A DNA stretch of 30,068 nt, taken from the IMG/VR virus record IMGVR_UViG_3300037628_000375, positions 1 to 30,068 of that record, one strand, 5' to 3'. How positions within the stretch are numbered: position 1 is the first letter of the stretch; every line of letters begins with the position of its first letter. The position numbers and the translations under genes were made by a program. Origin of the DNA: a virus. Shown in pieces: positions 6,887 through 14,711 of the stretch. The notes beneath the pieces were generated by a model that worked only from the letters and a program-made list of their open reading frames with translations, was not told where the DNA came from and made no database searches.

Positions 6887-7472
6887 CGTGAATCTCCTCG
6901 GGGTTGGCTGTTCCGCCGATCGAGAAGGCTCGGAAGCGGCCCGACTTCACGCCTTCCCAAACTTCGGGGTCCGTCACCTTGAATCCGATCAGCCACCCGC
7001 GCTTCCGCGTGGTGAAGCCCAGCTCTCGCGCGAGATCGTCGGTGATCACGATGGACTGCGAGACGAACCCCGCTTGGTCCTCGTGCATGACGCCGCCGAC
7101 CCGGCTTTCGAGCATGAACTCCTCGGCGGCTTTCTGAATCTCGTCGATGCTCACCACGTCGCCGCCGTGATCGACTACCTGCCGGCCGTTCTCGTCGGTC
7201 GTGAGGTAGGCCCATCCCCACACCATCTGCTGCTCTTCGTCGGCCTTCTCGATCTCGACGCGCTTGTCGAAGTCGAGCCGCGACCGGCCTTTCACGACGC
7301 CGTTCGCCTGCGTGAATGCGGCGCCCTCGGCATCCTCTACGCTCGCTCCGCCCTCGCGCTCGCGCTCGAAGACGCTGTTCCAGACGCGAAGCCACTGGCG
7401 CTGCTGCGCGGTGGTGAGTCGATCGCGGACCGAATCGGGTAGCTCGGAGATCGAGTCGAAGATCTTTCGCAT
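6873..7472 (-). CDS. ChaB-XkdF prohead protease
   Basis: 199 residues. Residues 6-60 look like a ChaB domain (ISELPDSVRDRLTTAQQRQW, ending AAFTQANGVVK). Residues about 80-190 form an XkdF-like (Peptidase_S78_2) prohead protease: MVWGWAYLTTDENGRQVVDH, VGGVMHEDQAGFVSQSIVIT, GWLIGFKVTDPEVWEGVKSG, then RFRAFSIGG. Likely catalytic residues are H130 and S184. Such proteases process the scaffold and sometimes the capsid during head maturation. The gene overlaps the scaffold start by 14 bp. A ChaB domain fused to the protease occurs in some phages; its job there is not known. Confidence 0.85.
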   Translation of the reverse strand: MRKIFDSISELPDSVRDRLTTAQQRQWLRVWNSVFEREREGGASVEDAEGAAFTQANGVVKGRSRLDFDKRVEIEKADEEQQMVWGWAYLTTDENGRQVVDHGGDVVSIDEIQKAAEEFMLESRVGGVMHEDQAGFVSQSIVITDDLARELGFTTRKRGWLIGFKVTDPEVWEGVKSGRFRAFSIGGTANPEEIHGAAA

Positions 7473-7591
7473 CGGTGGGGATCTCCCGTGCCCTCATCGA
7501 CGAGGACGAACTCGTGGTGCTCCACGATCCAGCGGACCCGGAGCCGGCAATCGCGGCAGATGGCCTCCAGCGACCAGCGATCAGAAGTCAA
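7337..7591 (-). CDS. Possible small Zn-finger ORF overlapping the protease
   Basis: A TTG-start frame beginning TSDRWSLEAICRDCRLRVRW contains CRDC and later HRC around residues 12-42, a zinc-finger-like spacing. The first 42 codons fill a 119-bp gap in an otherwise tightly packed operon and look protein-like. The last 43 codons overlap the protease gene in another frame and look like shadow sequence (Ser/Arg-rich). It could be a genuine gene with a long overlap, or a remnant. Low certainty. Confidence 0.35.
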   Translation of the reverse strand: MTSDRWSLEAICRDCRLRVRWIVEHHEFVLVDEGTGDPHRCERSSTRSPSYPIRSAIDSPPRSSASGFASGTASSSASARAERA

Positions 7592-7912
7592 TCACGCCTC
7601 CGAGACGAGGACCGCCGACGTGGTCGCGGCCACGATGCCATTCACCACGCCGCGATACAGGGCGTTGTTCGCATCGCGCGGCCACTCGAAGCTGGCGCCG
7701 GCCGCGAGTGAGAAACCTTGGTTGAGCACGGCCGCGCCTTCGTCGAAGCGGAGAAATACGGCCTGCGCGCTGACGTTCTGCAAGAGCAGGTAGCGCCGGT
7801 TGGCGTTCGCAGCCGCGATCAGCGTGGACGTGACGGCCACGGTGGCGGTCGAATGGGTTACGTCGCCAGTCCGCGTGTCGCCGCGCTCGTCGGTCAGAAA
7901 TTGGTTGGGCAT
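7592..7912 (-). CDS. Small virion-associated protein (hypothetical)
   Basis: 106 residues, Shine-Dalgarno GAGGG. The sequence is an Ala/Val-rich beta pattern: HSTATVAVTSTLIAAANANR, YLLLQNVSAQAVFLRFDEG, FSLAAGASFEWPRD, then LYRGVVNGIVAATTSAVLVSEA. This resembles small beta-sandwich proteins found next to portal and MuF genes in other phages, where they are probably virion components, but I cannot name a family with certainty. It lies between MuF and the protease. Confidence 0.7.
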   Translation of the reverse strand: MPNQFLTDERGDTRTGDVTHSTATVAVTSTLIAAANANRRYLLLQNVSAQAVFLRFDEGAAVLNQGFSLAAGASFEWPRDANNALYRGVVNGIVAATTSAVLVSEA

Positions 7913-7939
7913 CTGATCCCTCTGGCGTTAGGTCCGCGT

Positions 7940-9130
7940 TCAATGACCACCGAAGCGCCTCGCTGCGATCGCCGTGGAACCCGGCAGGAGATTGATTCGG
8001 AGCGGAGCCCTGCCCACGCGCGGCCGAGCGCGCGCCAGCGGTCGCAGCTGCGGTTGCTGCCCGAAGAACCCGAGCGCGAGCGCGGCGCCAGTCACCGCTC
8101 CGGCTACGCCGACGCCGATGCCGATGGCCTCCGCCGCTCCCCTGCTCGGCGCGGCCGGCGATTCGTCATCGCTGAAGTCGCCGCCCGGCTTGTATTCGAG
8201 GAAGCACCGGCACGACGGATGCGCGGGAGGTGCAGGCCCGTTGAATCCGAGCGAGGAGAAATCGTCGCGGAAGCCCACCACCCGGCCGTGCAGCGGCTCG
8301 CAGATCTGGCAGACCCGGTCATCGCGGACGGTGAACCACCGCTTTTCCAGCAGCTCAAGCTCAACCTGCCCTTCGGCCGCGGCCTCTTCGTAGAACTGGC
8401 GCTCGCCTTCCTGAATCGCGGTCTGCATCTCGGTGTCGAGGATCCGGCGCGATCGTTCGCGGATCATCCGCTCGCGGGCCCGCTCCACGTCCTGCGAGAT
8501 CGTCTCGCGAACGAACTGCGTGTCCGCCTCGGGCGAGGGGATGCGTTGCCGCAGCAGCCCGGCCTCGAAGTTCTCCAGCGAGCGCGCCTGCTGCCCCGTG
8601 AGGCCGATCTGCCGAGAGATTCGATTCTGTGCCCGCATCGGGCTACCCCCGGCCGAGAGAGCGCGAGCTACGGAGTCTGAGATCGCCTCCCGGTTCCCCC
8701 GGTTGATCGAGGTGATCCGCTCGCCTCCGCTCGATCTGACCCACTCGCGGGCTCGCTGCGTGACCAGCCCGCCGTCGAGGGAGATTCCCTCCACCCCGGT
8801 ATGCCGCAGCCCGATATCGCCGCCCGCATCGACCGCGTCGAGCATGGCTCGTTCGAGCACGTCGCCGGTCGCGCCTTCCATCAGCTCGATCGAGTTGACC
8901 GGCAGCGAGAGCGGGCGCCCGGCGATGCGCTGCGCGCTCAGCTCGGAATCCACGTCCAGCCGGCCACCCGCGAACACGGCTTCGAGAATGCTCTGGTTGA
9001 GCCCGACGAGCCGAGAGCGCGCCTCGATGTTCGAGTTGCGCTCAGAGCGCGAGGCTTTCAGGACTGGCAGGCCGAGCCCGCGCGTGCGCTTCTGCGTCCG
9101 GAAGAGCGCTCTAGGCCGGAGCAGGATCAT
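7940..9130 (-). CDS. MuF-type head morphogenesis protein
   Basis: 396 residues. The phage MuF domain (PF04233) core is at about 263-313: KRWFTVRDDRVCQICEPLHG, then PPAHPSCRCFLEY. The putative metal-binding set is C274, C277, H281, H304, C307 and C309. Residues 1-250 are helical. MuF-family proteins are minor head components associated with the portal (SPP1 gp7, Mu gpF). Residues about 334-357 (AIGIGVGVAGAVTGAALALG...) form a Gly/Ala-rich hydrophobic segment that could be a transmembrane helix, unusual for a head protein. The start overlaps the upstream gene's end by 20 bp. Confidence 0.85.
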   Translation of the reverse strand: MILLRPRALFRTQKRTRGLGLPVLKASRSERNSNIEARSRLVGLNQSILEAVFAGGRLDVDSELSAQRIAGRPLSLPVNSIELMEGATGDVLERAMLDAVDAGGDIGLRHTGVEGISLDGGLVTQRAREWVRSSGGERITSINRGNREAISDSVARALSAGGSPMRAQNRISRQIGLTGQQARSLENFEAGLLRQRIPSPEADTQFVRETISQDVERARERMIRERSRRILDTEMQTAIQEGERQFYEEAAAEGQVELELLEKRWFTVRDDRVCQICEPLHGRVVGFRDDFSSLGFNGPAPPAHPSCRCFLEYKPGGDFSDDESPAAPSRGAAEAIGIGVGVAGAVTGAALALGFFGQQPQLRPLARARPRVGRAPLRINLLPGSTAIAARRFGGH

Positions 9131-9368
9131 CAGGCCTCCGTCGCCGCACGGTGAGGCACCGCTTGCACTCCAGCTGGTGCCGGAGCACGAGATGCGTGGT
9201 TCGCGCGCCGCCGCACCCTGCGTTGCAGATCGAAGGCGCGAGATAGCCCGCGAGCCGGTGATCTTGGAGCCGGCCGTACTTCTGGCTCGACCGACCGCGC
9301 GGCTGATTCGGTTGCGGGTGCCGCGTGGGCGTTCCGCCCTGATGCGCTGGGTCAGCCCTCTTCGCCAT
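9111..9368 (-). CDS. Small basic Zn-ribbon-like protein
   Basis: 85 residues from an ATG at 9368 that overlaps the portal stop by 17 bp. It begins MAKRADPAHQGGTPTRHPQP, basic and disordered, followed by YGRLQDHRLAGYLAPSICNA and a Cys cluster (CNAGC, then CKRC). The two Cys pairs 19 residues apart suggest a zinc ribbon. Only a weak Shine-Dalgarno is visible, so translation may depend on coupling to the portal. Longer in-frame starts extend into the portal gene and are unlikely. Function unknown. Confidence 0.65.
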   Translation of the reverse strand: MAKRADPAHQGGTPTRHPQPNQPRGRSSQKYGRLQDHRLAGYLAPSICNAGCGGARTTHLVLRHQLECKRCLTVRRRRPDDPAPA

Positions 9369-10773
9369 CGGGAAGATTCCGCCCCGGATTCTCGGGGTCT
9401 GGCTCGGGCTCGGGCTCTGGTTCGCCGCGCCTCTCGCCGCCGCCTTCGACGTTGCCGAAAGTCTCGGCTTCGAGATCGGGTTCGGGTAGCCCGGCCTGCA
9501 ACCGGAGATGGCGGACCGTGGCCTCATCGCCGAGGAAGACCCCAGCGGTTGCCAGCTTCACCACGAAATCGCCGAGCTTGTCGATGTCGATGCTCTCGAT
9601 GTCGCCGTGCACGAGCTTGGGAACCTCGGTGAACGCGAAGGCGTTTAGCTCCAGCAGCCGCGGGATCGCGAAGCGGTTGAAGATCTCGGCGATCGAATCG
9701 AGCCACGCGCCGATCGCGACCGCGAACAGCTGCGTCTTCGACTCGGCCAGCGCGAACGAACCCGTGCGCCCTTCCTGCCCGAGCAGGATAAAGTCGGCGA
9801 GCATGGTCTGCGCGATTCGCCGGTCGTAGCGGTTGATGATCTCGCTGGTGTTGAACTGGCGCCGGCCACCCGTCGTCATCAGCTTGAACTCGTAGGTCAG
9901 GTTGCCGTTCTCGTCGCGCGCGAGCGGGAAGATCAGTCCCTCTTTCTCGTCGCGGCGCACGTTGCGGAGCACCTTGTTGATCTCCGCCAGCAGCGCCTTG
10001 TCGCTCGCGGATGCGTTGACGCTCAGCAGCTTCGGCGGCACCAGCGCGGTCGGCATGCCGGCCAGATCGCGCTCGATCCCGATGCCCTCGATCTCTTCGA
10101 TGCGCTTCTTGAAAAACCACGGGCGGTAAGCGTTGCGAAGAGCGGACCGGCCCTCGGGGTTTTGCTTGTGCGCCTGCGGTCGGAAGAGCAGGAAGCGGTC
10201 GAGCGGAATCTCCCGGGTCCGGAAGTCCGGACGGGCGATCTGCACGAGGCCGCATAGCTCATTGGTATCGGGATCGAAGACCCAGCGCTCGATCGTCTCC
10301 TGCGCGCGAATCGGGAGCTTCGCCCAGCCGATCCGGCCATCGTCGAACTTGGAGCGCTGCTGACTGCTCGGGCCCTGATCGCCTGCGCGAACCTTGTAGA
10401 CCTCTTCGAGCACGCTGAATCCGAACGGCAGCATCGAGAGGATTTCCGAGAGGGTATCGTCCCACGTCTCGGACATATCCTCGAAGCATGAGTCAACGAA
10501 TTCCGCGACCTCGGCGTCGCTCTCTTCCTCGCTGGCAGGCTCGACCCGCCACTCGACTTGACGAATCAGCATCTCGATCGCGAAGAGCATGGCGCCGACC
10601 GTCGGGTCGTTGTCGCGCATCTCTTTGAAAACTTGAATCGAGCGCCGGCCGTGAAGCTGCGGCAGGAACTCCTCGTGGATGCGACCCCCGGACTGCTCCA
10701 GCCCGGTGACGCCCAGCTCTTCCATCGGATCGCGGTCGTCCTCGACGAGCTTGATCAGAGGTTCGTCAGCCAC
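9352..10773 (-). CDS. Portal protein (DUF935 type)
   Basis: 473 residues from GTG at 10773 (GAGGG site). Portal signatures of the DUF935 / Mu gp29-like group: MRDNDPTVGAMLFAIEMLIR, then EWRVEPASEEESDAEVAEF, SMLPFGFSVLEEVYKVR, IPLDRFLLFRPQAHKQNPEG, RSALRNAYRPWFFKKRI and NRYDRRIAQTMLADFILLGQ. The C-terminal tail is Pro/Glu repeats (EPEPEPEPDPENPG). The portal is the 12-subunit ring through which DNA is packaged by TerL and to which MuF and the adaptor bind. The stop of terL lies just 3 bp upstream of the start. Confidence 0.9.
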   Translation of the reverse strand: MADEPLIKLVEDDRDPMEELGVTGLEQSGGRIHEEFLPQLHGRRSIQVFKEMRDNDPTVGAMLFAIEMLIRQVEWRVEPASEEESDAEVAEFVDSCFEDMSETWDDTLSEILSMLPFGFSVLEEVYKVRAGDQGPSSQQRSKFDDGRIGWAKLPIRAQETIERWVFDPDTNELCGLVQIARPDFRTREIPLDRFLLFRPQAHKQNPEGRSALRNAYRPWFFKKRIEEIEGIGIERDLAGMPTALVPPKLLSVNASASDKALLAEINKVLRNVRRDEKEGLIFPLARDENGNLTYEFKLMTTGGRRQFNTSEIINRYDRRIAQTMLADFILLGQEGRTGSFALAESKTQLFAVAIGAWLDSIAEIFNRFAIPRLLELNAFAFTEVPKLVHGDIESIDIDKLGDFVVKLATAGVFLGDEATVRHLRLQAGLPEPDLEAETFGNVEGGGERRGEPEPEPEPDPENPGRNLPDGEEG

Positions 10774-10776
10774 GGG

Positions 10777-12153
10777 TTACATCCCTCGCCACGGCGACTT
10801 GCGGTCGCTTCGCGCCGCTGGACCGATTGAGTCGATCTCTCCGGCCGTTGAGCGGGTTAGTTCGCTGATGGCCCACACGAGCGCATCGAGCCGGTCGGGG
10901 CTCCGCTGATTCGAGAGCGGCACCCAGTTGCAGAGCTGGTCTTCGAGATCGTCGAAGATCCCGACGTGGTGCACGCGGCCTTGCTCGTAGAGAGCGGCCA
11001 CCGGCTCGGCCCGCGCTTGCTTCCCGCGCGATGCGTGCACCGCTTTGTAGGGCACGTCCGGATCGAGGGTTCGCAGCGTCTCCTCGACCATATCGCCGCC
11101 GTTGTTCACCTCGCCGATGATCCGGTCGCTGATCCATTTCTCGTGAAGCTGCAGCGCGCGGGTTCCCCATGCCGAGGGACGGTAGCGCCCTGAGCCATCA
11201 TCGAGCACGTAAAAGTGCTGCTGCGATCTTCGGCCGTTCGCGACCTCGATGGAGCCAGCGACCACGATGCCCGTCTCGTCGCTCTGCTCGTTGGCCGAGA
11301 CGGCGGGATCGATGGCGACCACCACCCGCTGCAGATCCGGCGAGGCCTCCACCCGGTTCGCGTCAATATCGGTGCGCTGCCAGAGCGAGCCCTCCGCCTG
11401 ATCGAGCAGCTGCGCGTAAAGCTCCTGCCGGCCGACCGAGGTGCCCTCGTAGAGCCGGGTGATGTTGTCGAAGAACGAAGGCGCGAGGTTGGCGCGATTG
11501 TCGTAGGTCGATCCGCCCGTGACCACGGTGGTCGGGTCGGCCATCAGATCCCGCAGCAGCTTGATCGGCTTCGGCGTGGTGGTGACGATCCCGCGCGGAT
11601 CATCGCCGAGCCGAAGCCCGAGCTGCAGGTTATCCCACGACTCTTTCAGGAACCGCCAGCTGGCCAGCTCGTCCGCCCACGCAAAGTGGAACTGCGGGCC
11701 GCGCAGCAGATCGGGCTCGTCGGCCGAGAAGGTCGTTGCGATCGAGCGCCGCCCGCGATCATCGGGTGGCCACGTGATGCGGCGCTTCGAGGGTTCGTAA
11801 TGCGGGCGGTTCCACGGCGGGCAGATCTCCAAGATCCCGCTCTCGCCCTCGACCATGACATCGCGAACATCCGAAGAGGTCCGCGCCACGATCGCGATGC
11901 GGCACCCGGGGTTCTCTTCCGCCCAGCGCCGCACGTTCTCCGCGCCGGTCCGCGTCTTGCCGAAGCCTCGCCCGGCGTTGATCACCCACGTTGACCAGCT
12001 CCCGGGCGGAACGAGCTGCGTCTCTCGGGCGAATTCGCCTTCCCAATCGTAGAGGTCGTGCAGCAGCAGGCTCAGCTCGGGCGGCGAAAGGTCCGCGCAG
12101 AAATCGGCGACGCTTTCGAGAGGGAGCTGCCTCAGCGATTCCGTTAGAGCCAT
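10777..12153 (-). CDS. terL: Terminase large subunit
   Basis: 458 residues. ATPase domain: Walker A GRGFGKT (61-67), Walker B FHFAWADE (155-162, with D161/E162), and coupling motif TTTPK (191-195). Nuclease (RNase H-like) domain: VVVAIDPAV (D282), DETGIVVAG, GEVNNGGDMV (E348) and RLDALVWAI (D423). This is the packaging motor: it hydrolyses ATP to drive DNA into the prohead and cuts the concatemer. Full length for the family. Unusually, it lies about 4 kb from the small subunit, with eight genes in between. Confidence 0.95.
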   Translation of the reverse strand: MALTESLRQLPLESVADFCADLSPPELSLLLHDLYDWEGEFARETQLVPPGSWSTWVINAGRGFGKTRTGAENVRRWAEENPGCRIAIVARTSSDVRDVMVEGESGILEICPPWNRPHYEPSKRRITWPPDDRGRRSIATTFSADEPDLLRGPQFHFAWADELASWRFLKESWDNLQLGLRLGDDPRGIVTTTPKPIKLLRDLMADPTTVVTGGSTYDNRANLAPSFFDNITRLYEGTSVGRQELYAQLLDQAEGSLWQRTDIDANRVEASPDLQRVVVAIDPAVSANEQSDETGIVVAGSIEVANGRRSQQHFYVLDDGSGRYRPSAWGTRALQLHEKWISDRIIGEVNNGGDMVEETLRTLDPDVPYKAVHASRGKQARAEPVAALYEQGRVHHVGIFDDLEDQLCNWVPLSNQRSPDRLDALVWAISELTRSTAGEIDSIGPAARSDRKSPWRGM

Positions 12154-12162
12154 CGGCCTCCG

Positions 12163-12513
12163 CTACTCGACCACGATCCCATCGATCGTGACGGTCAGCG
12201 TATTCCCCGCATCGAGCGCCGTGATCACCGCGCGGAATCGATCGCCCACGCTGACCGCTGCTCCCGCTGGCACGAGGCCGCGGTAGTTGCCTTCCGGGTT
12301 GCCGCCTCCGTCCGCCGAGAGCGTGATCGGATCGGGGATGCCGGCGATCAGGGTCACGCCATCTTCCTCGAAGATCTGCGCGCTCACGGTCGCCGCGGTG
12401 ATCACCGTGCCCGGCTCGCCCAGCAGCACGTCGCGGAGGTTGATGATTTCGATGACGTTGGTGCTCGCCGAGAGGATCGACGGGCAATCTACGTCCGTTG
12501 CGGTCAGCGCCAT
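12163..12513 (-). CDS. Hypothetical beta-sandwich protein
   Basis: 116 residues, Shine-Dalgarno GGGAGA. Beta-rich, with the pattern DVLLGEPGTVITAATVSAQI, FEEDGVTLIAGIPDPITLSA, GNYRGLVPAGAAVSVGDRFR and AVITALDAGNTLTVTIDG. This resembles Ig-like or transthyretin-like small domains that other phages carry near virion genes. I do not recognise a named family. It is immediately upstream of terL in transcription order and may be an accessory virion protein. Confidence 0.65.
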   Translation of the reverse strand: MALTATDVDCPSILSASTNVIEIINLRDVLLGEPGTVITAATVSAQIFEEDGVTLIAGIPDPITLSADGGGNPEGNYRGLVPAGAAVSVGDRFRAVITALDAGNTLTVTIDGIVVE

Positions 12514-12516
12514 CGA

Positions 12517-12783
12517 TCAATCTCCCGGTGGGTCGTGGCGGATTCGAGCGATGGTCGCGGCGATCGCATCGCGGATCCGCGCCGAGGCCACGAAGAGAGG
12601 CCGCAGAACTGACGAAGTGGCCAGCCGATCCCGCAGCCTCGGGGTCGCGAGCATGGCGGGCCGAAGCACCGCGCTGGCGGTCGAGAACAGCGGGCGGATG
12701 GCGCTCAGCGCCGTCAGCAGCTTCTCGATTTCGGGCGGGAAGGCGCCAGCCAGCCAGTTGTGTTTGATCGCAGCAGCAGGCAT
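12517..12783 (-). CDS. Hypothetical helical protein
   Basis: 88 residues with a GAGG Shine-Dalgarno-like site. Sequence MPAAAIKHNWLAGAFPPEIE, then KLLTALSAIRPLFSTASAVL and two amphipathic segments with similar LRPLF / LRPAM motifs (an internal repeat of about 30 residues). Amphipathic, Ala/Leu/Arg-rich, with no catalytic motifs or clear membrane span. Not recognised. Confidence 0.6.
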   Translation of the reverse strand: MPAAAIKHNWLAGAFPPEIEKLLTALSAIRPLFSTASAVLRPAMLATPRLRDRLATSSVLRPLFVASARIRDAIAATIARIRHDPPGD

Positions 12784-12786
12784 GCC

Positions 12787-13335
12787 CTACCTCGGGAACG
12801 GCACGATGCCGCCTCCGCCTATGACCGGATCCTGCACGACGGCGACAACCGGCGCGGTGAAATCAATCTGGATCTGCACCGCGTCGCAGTTGAGCGTTGC
12901 GCCGCCGCCGCCCGTGATCTTCACGGTCTGGAAGTGCACGCCGAACGTCGAAGCGTTGACCTCCGCCGCCGTCCACGTGGTGCCCCACAGATCGGCCGGC
13001 GAGGAGTCGATGGTCTGATCTGCGCCGGAGCCGAACGTGCCGATCGTCTTCTGCGTCCCGACGATGGACCCGGCCTTCACCAGATCGGTCAGCTCGTCGA
13101 TCTCGTCGCCCGGGTGGGGCAGCGCGCCCTCGACCCGGACCACGATCGAGTTGATCGTCGAGCCCGCGGGGATCTCCGCCGAGAATCCGAAGTTGTGGTA
13201 GTCCTGCAGCGCCTCGCCCGCGTTCTCGCGCGTGGTCGCATCGTTGCCATCGGAGGCAAAGACGTTCGTCGGATTCGTCCACTCCGAAGCGATCTGACCC
13301 TCTGAAGCCGGGAAGCGGAACGAGGTGAGCGCCAT
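12787..13335 (-). CDS. Beta-rich virion-like protein
   Basis: 182 residues. Typical phage surface-protein composition: TSFRFPASEGQIASEWTNPT, NVFASDGNDATTRENAGEAL, FGFSAEIPAGSTINSIVVRV, PADLWGTTWTAAEVNASTFG, then a glycine stretch (GGGGATLNCDAVQIQIDFT). The C-terminus is PVIGGGGIVPFPR. These strand and Gly patterns fit jelly-roll-like decoration or fibre-associated domains. ATG overlaps the methyltransferase stop by 1 bp (TGATG), so it is translated with it. Confidence 0.65.
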   Translation of the reverse strand: MALTSFRFPASEGQIASEWTNPTNVFASDGNDATTRENAGEALQDYHNFGFSAEIPAGSTINSIVVRVEGALPHPGDEIDELTDLVKAGSIVGTQKTIGTFGSGADQTIDSSPADLWGTTWTAAEVNASTFGVHFQTVKITGGGGATLNCDAVQIQIDFTAPVVAVVQDPVIGGGGIVPFPR

Positions 13336-13964
13336 CAGACCCGCCAGATCTCGCGGAAGGTCGCGACGCCCCCGAGGCGCGGCTGGACGATGCGGCGATC
13401 GGCTGCAGCGTCAAGCGCGAGCGGAGCCATGCGGTTCGCGATGAACGGCGAGGGAAGCACGAGCCAGCCGCCGTGATCCTGATTCGTGTCCGAGGCCGCA
13501 TCCTCGCGCAGCGTGGGCGCTTGGTCGTAGTTGAGAATGACCCCGACCGCGGCGTTGGCTGCCATGTCGAGCAGGAGCTGCGCGGCTGCCGGCTGCGCCA
13601 TCTCCATCAGCACCCACGTGCAGATGATCCAATCGGCCGCGGTGATCACGCGGGTCTGCACGAACGAGAACGTGCTCGCAAGGCTCCGCGCGGTCGCCTT
13701 GGCCGTGCCGAGGGAGATCGGCCGCGGGTGCGTATCGATCCCTCGGTAGCTGATGGTCCGCTGCCGATCGAGGATGAACAGGTTGTTTCCGGCAGCGCAG
13801 CCTACGTCGAGAACCGACTGGCCGTCCGCGATCGCTGCGAAGCCGAAGCGCCGGAACTGCTCGCCCATCCACGCGACGTGCCCGGGTCGCCCGACCATCT
13901 CGGGCGTCCACGAGTCGAGCCCGCGATCCCATCGGCCGGTCCAGTATTCGTCTTGCGTCGGCAT
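13335..13964 (-). CDS. SAM-dependent methyltransferase
   Basis: 209 residues. Motif I VLDVGCAAGN (51-60) binds the methionine moiety of SAM, followed by YRGIDTHPRP (GID, 75-77), and the post-motif strand AADWIICTWVLMEM. This is a class I Rossmann-fold methyltransferase. The N-terminus (MPTQDEYWTGRWDRGLDSW) resembles methyltransferases of small molecules or surface glycans, but the substrate cannot be read from the sequence. It sits in a block of virion-like genes between the two terminase genes, suggesting modification of a virion protein or glycan, or of host DNA or protein. It could also be a defence-related or moron gene. Confidence 0.8.
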   Translation of the reverse strand: MPTQDEYWTGRWDRGLDSWTPEMVGRPGHVAWMGEQFRRFGFAAIADGQSVLDVGCAAGNNLFILDRQRTISYRGIDTHPRPISLGTAKATARSLASTFSFVQTRVITAADWIICTWVLMEMAQPAAAQLLLDMAANAAVGVILNYDQAPTLREDAASDTNQDHGGWLVLPSPFIANRMAPLALDAAADRRIVQPRLGGVATFREIWRV

Positions 13965-13965
13965 C

Positions 13966-14691
13966 CTATCCGGCGATCTCGAACCAGCTCACGAGGACCG
14001 AGAGCGAGCCGACCGTGACCGCGTCCGAGTTCAGACGCAGATCTTCGCCAGCCGCGCCGATCCCGATGATGCCCGAGCCGTTGCCTTCGATCACGCCTCC
14101 GCCCGGAGGTGCCCCCGGGTGCTCGGCCACGACGCCGAGGCCGGTGGGCGTGGTCACCGCGCCGAAGCCGATGCGGGCAAAGATCGCCGTGTCGGTCGCA
14201 TTGGCACCGACGAGAAGCGAGGCGCGCGTGACCACGATTCGGACGCCCGCGCCCACGGTGATGAGCGCCGTGTTGACCTGCGCCGTCGTGAAGTTGAAGC
14301 GCTCGGTCTGGACGTTCGGGTCGCCGCCGAGGACGAACTGGACGCCGTGCCGCGTGAAGATCGCTTGGACTATGTCGCCGTCGTCCACGCTCGGAGGCGC
14401 GGCGCCGACGTCTTCTGCGACGCCTCCGCCTTTGACCGGCTTCCCACCAGCATCGGCGGTCCCCGATGGGGTCGGCCCCTCCACGTCGATCGTAACGTCC
14501 GAGGCCGCGATGCGGATGCGGGCTCGCCCTTCGAGATCGTAGGACGCATGGACGATGTCGCCCTCATCGACGGAAGTGGCCACCGCCGCCGTTGCGACTC
14601 CGCCGCCCTTGACCGGGTTAGCTCCCGCGTCGGCGGAGTCGTGCGGCGTGGCGCCTTGGCTCTGCTGCGAGCCGCCTTGTAGATCAGCCAT
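13966..14691 (-). CDS. Virion-like protein with an internal duplication
   Basis: 241 residues starting MADLQGGSQQSQG. Residues 18-52 and about 75-112 are two copies of a motif: DSADAGANPVKGGGVAT...SVDEGDIVHA and GTADAGGKPVKGGGVAE...SVDDGDIVQA. The shared core is ADAG-x-x-PVKGGGVA and SVD-[ED]-GDIV. The rest is beta-rich (FNFTTAQVNTALITVGAGVR). The ADAG-x-PVK-GG motif is frequent in phage and environmental virion-associated proteins, where it is probably a small beta domain. Full function unknown; likely on the virion surface. Confidence 0.65.
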   Translation of the reverse strand: MADLQGGSQQSQGATPHDSADAGANPVKGGGVATAAVATSVDEGDIVHASYDLEGRARIRIAASDVTIDVEGPTPSGTADAGGKPVKGGGVAEDVGAAPPSVDDGDIVQAIFTRHGVQFVLGGDPNVQTERFNFTTAQVNTALITVGAGVRIVVTRASLLVGANATDTAIFARIGFGAVTTPTGLGVVAEHPGAPPGGGVIEGNGSGIIGIGAAGEDLRLNSDAVTVGSLSVLVSWFEIAG

Positions 14692-14711
14692 CGCTACCCC
14701 AGCTTAGCGGC

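Noticed and set aside
7718-9632. 320- and 399-codon plus-strand ORFs
   Set aside because: Antisense to MuF and neighbouring genes; Ser/Arg-rich translation typical of shadows in GC-rich DNA.
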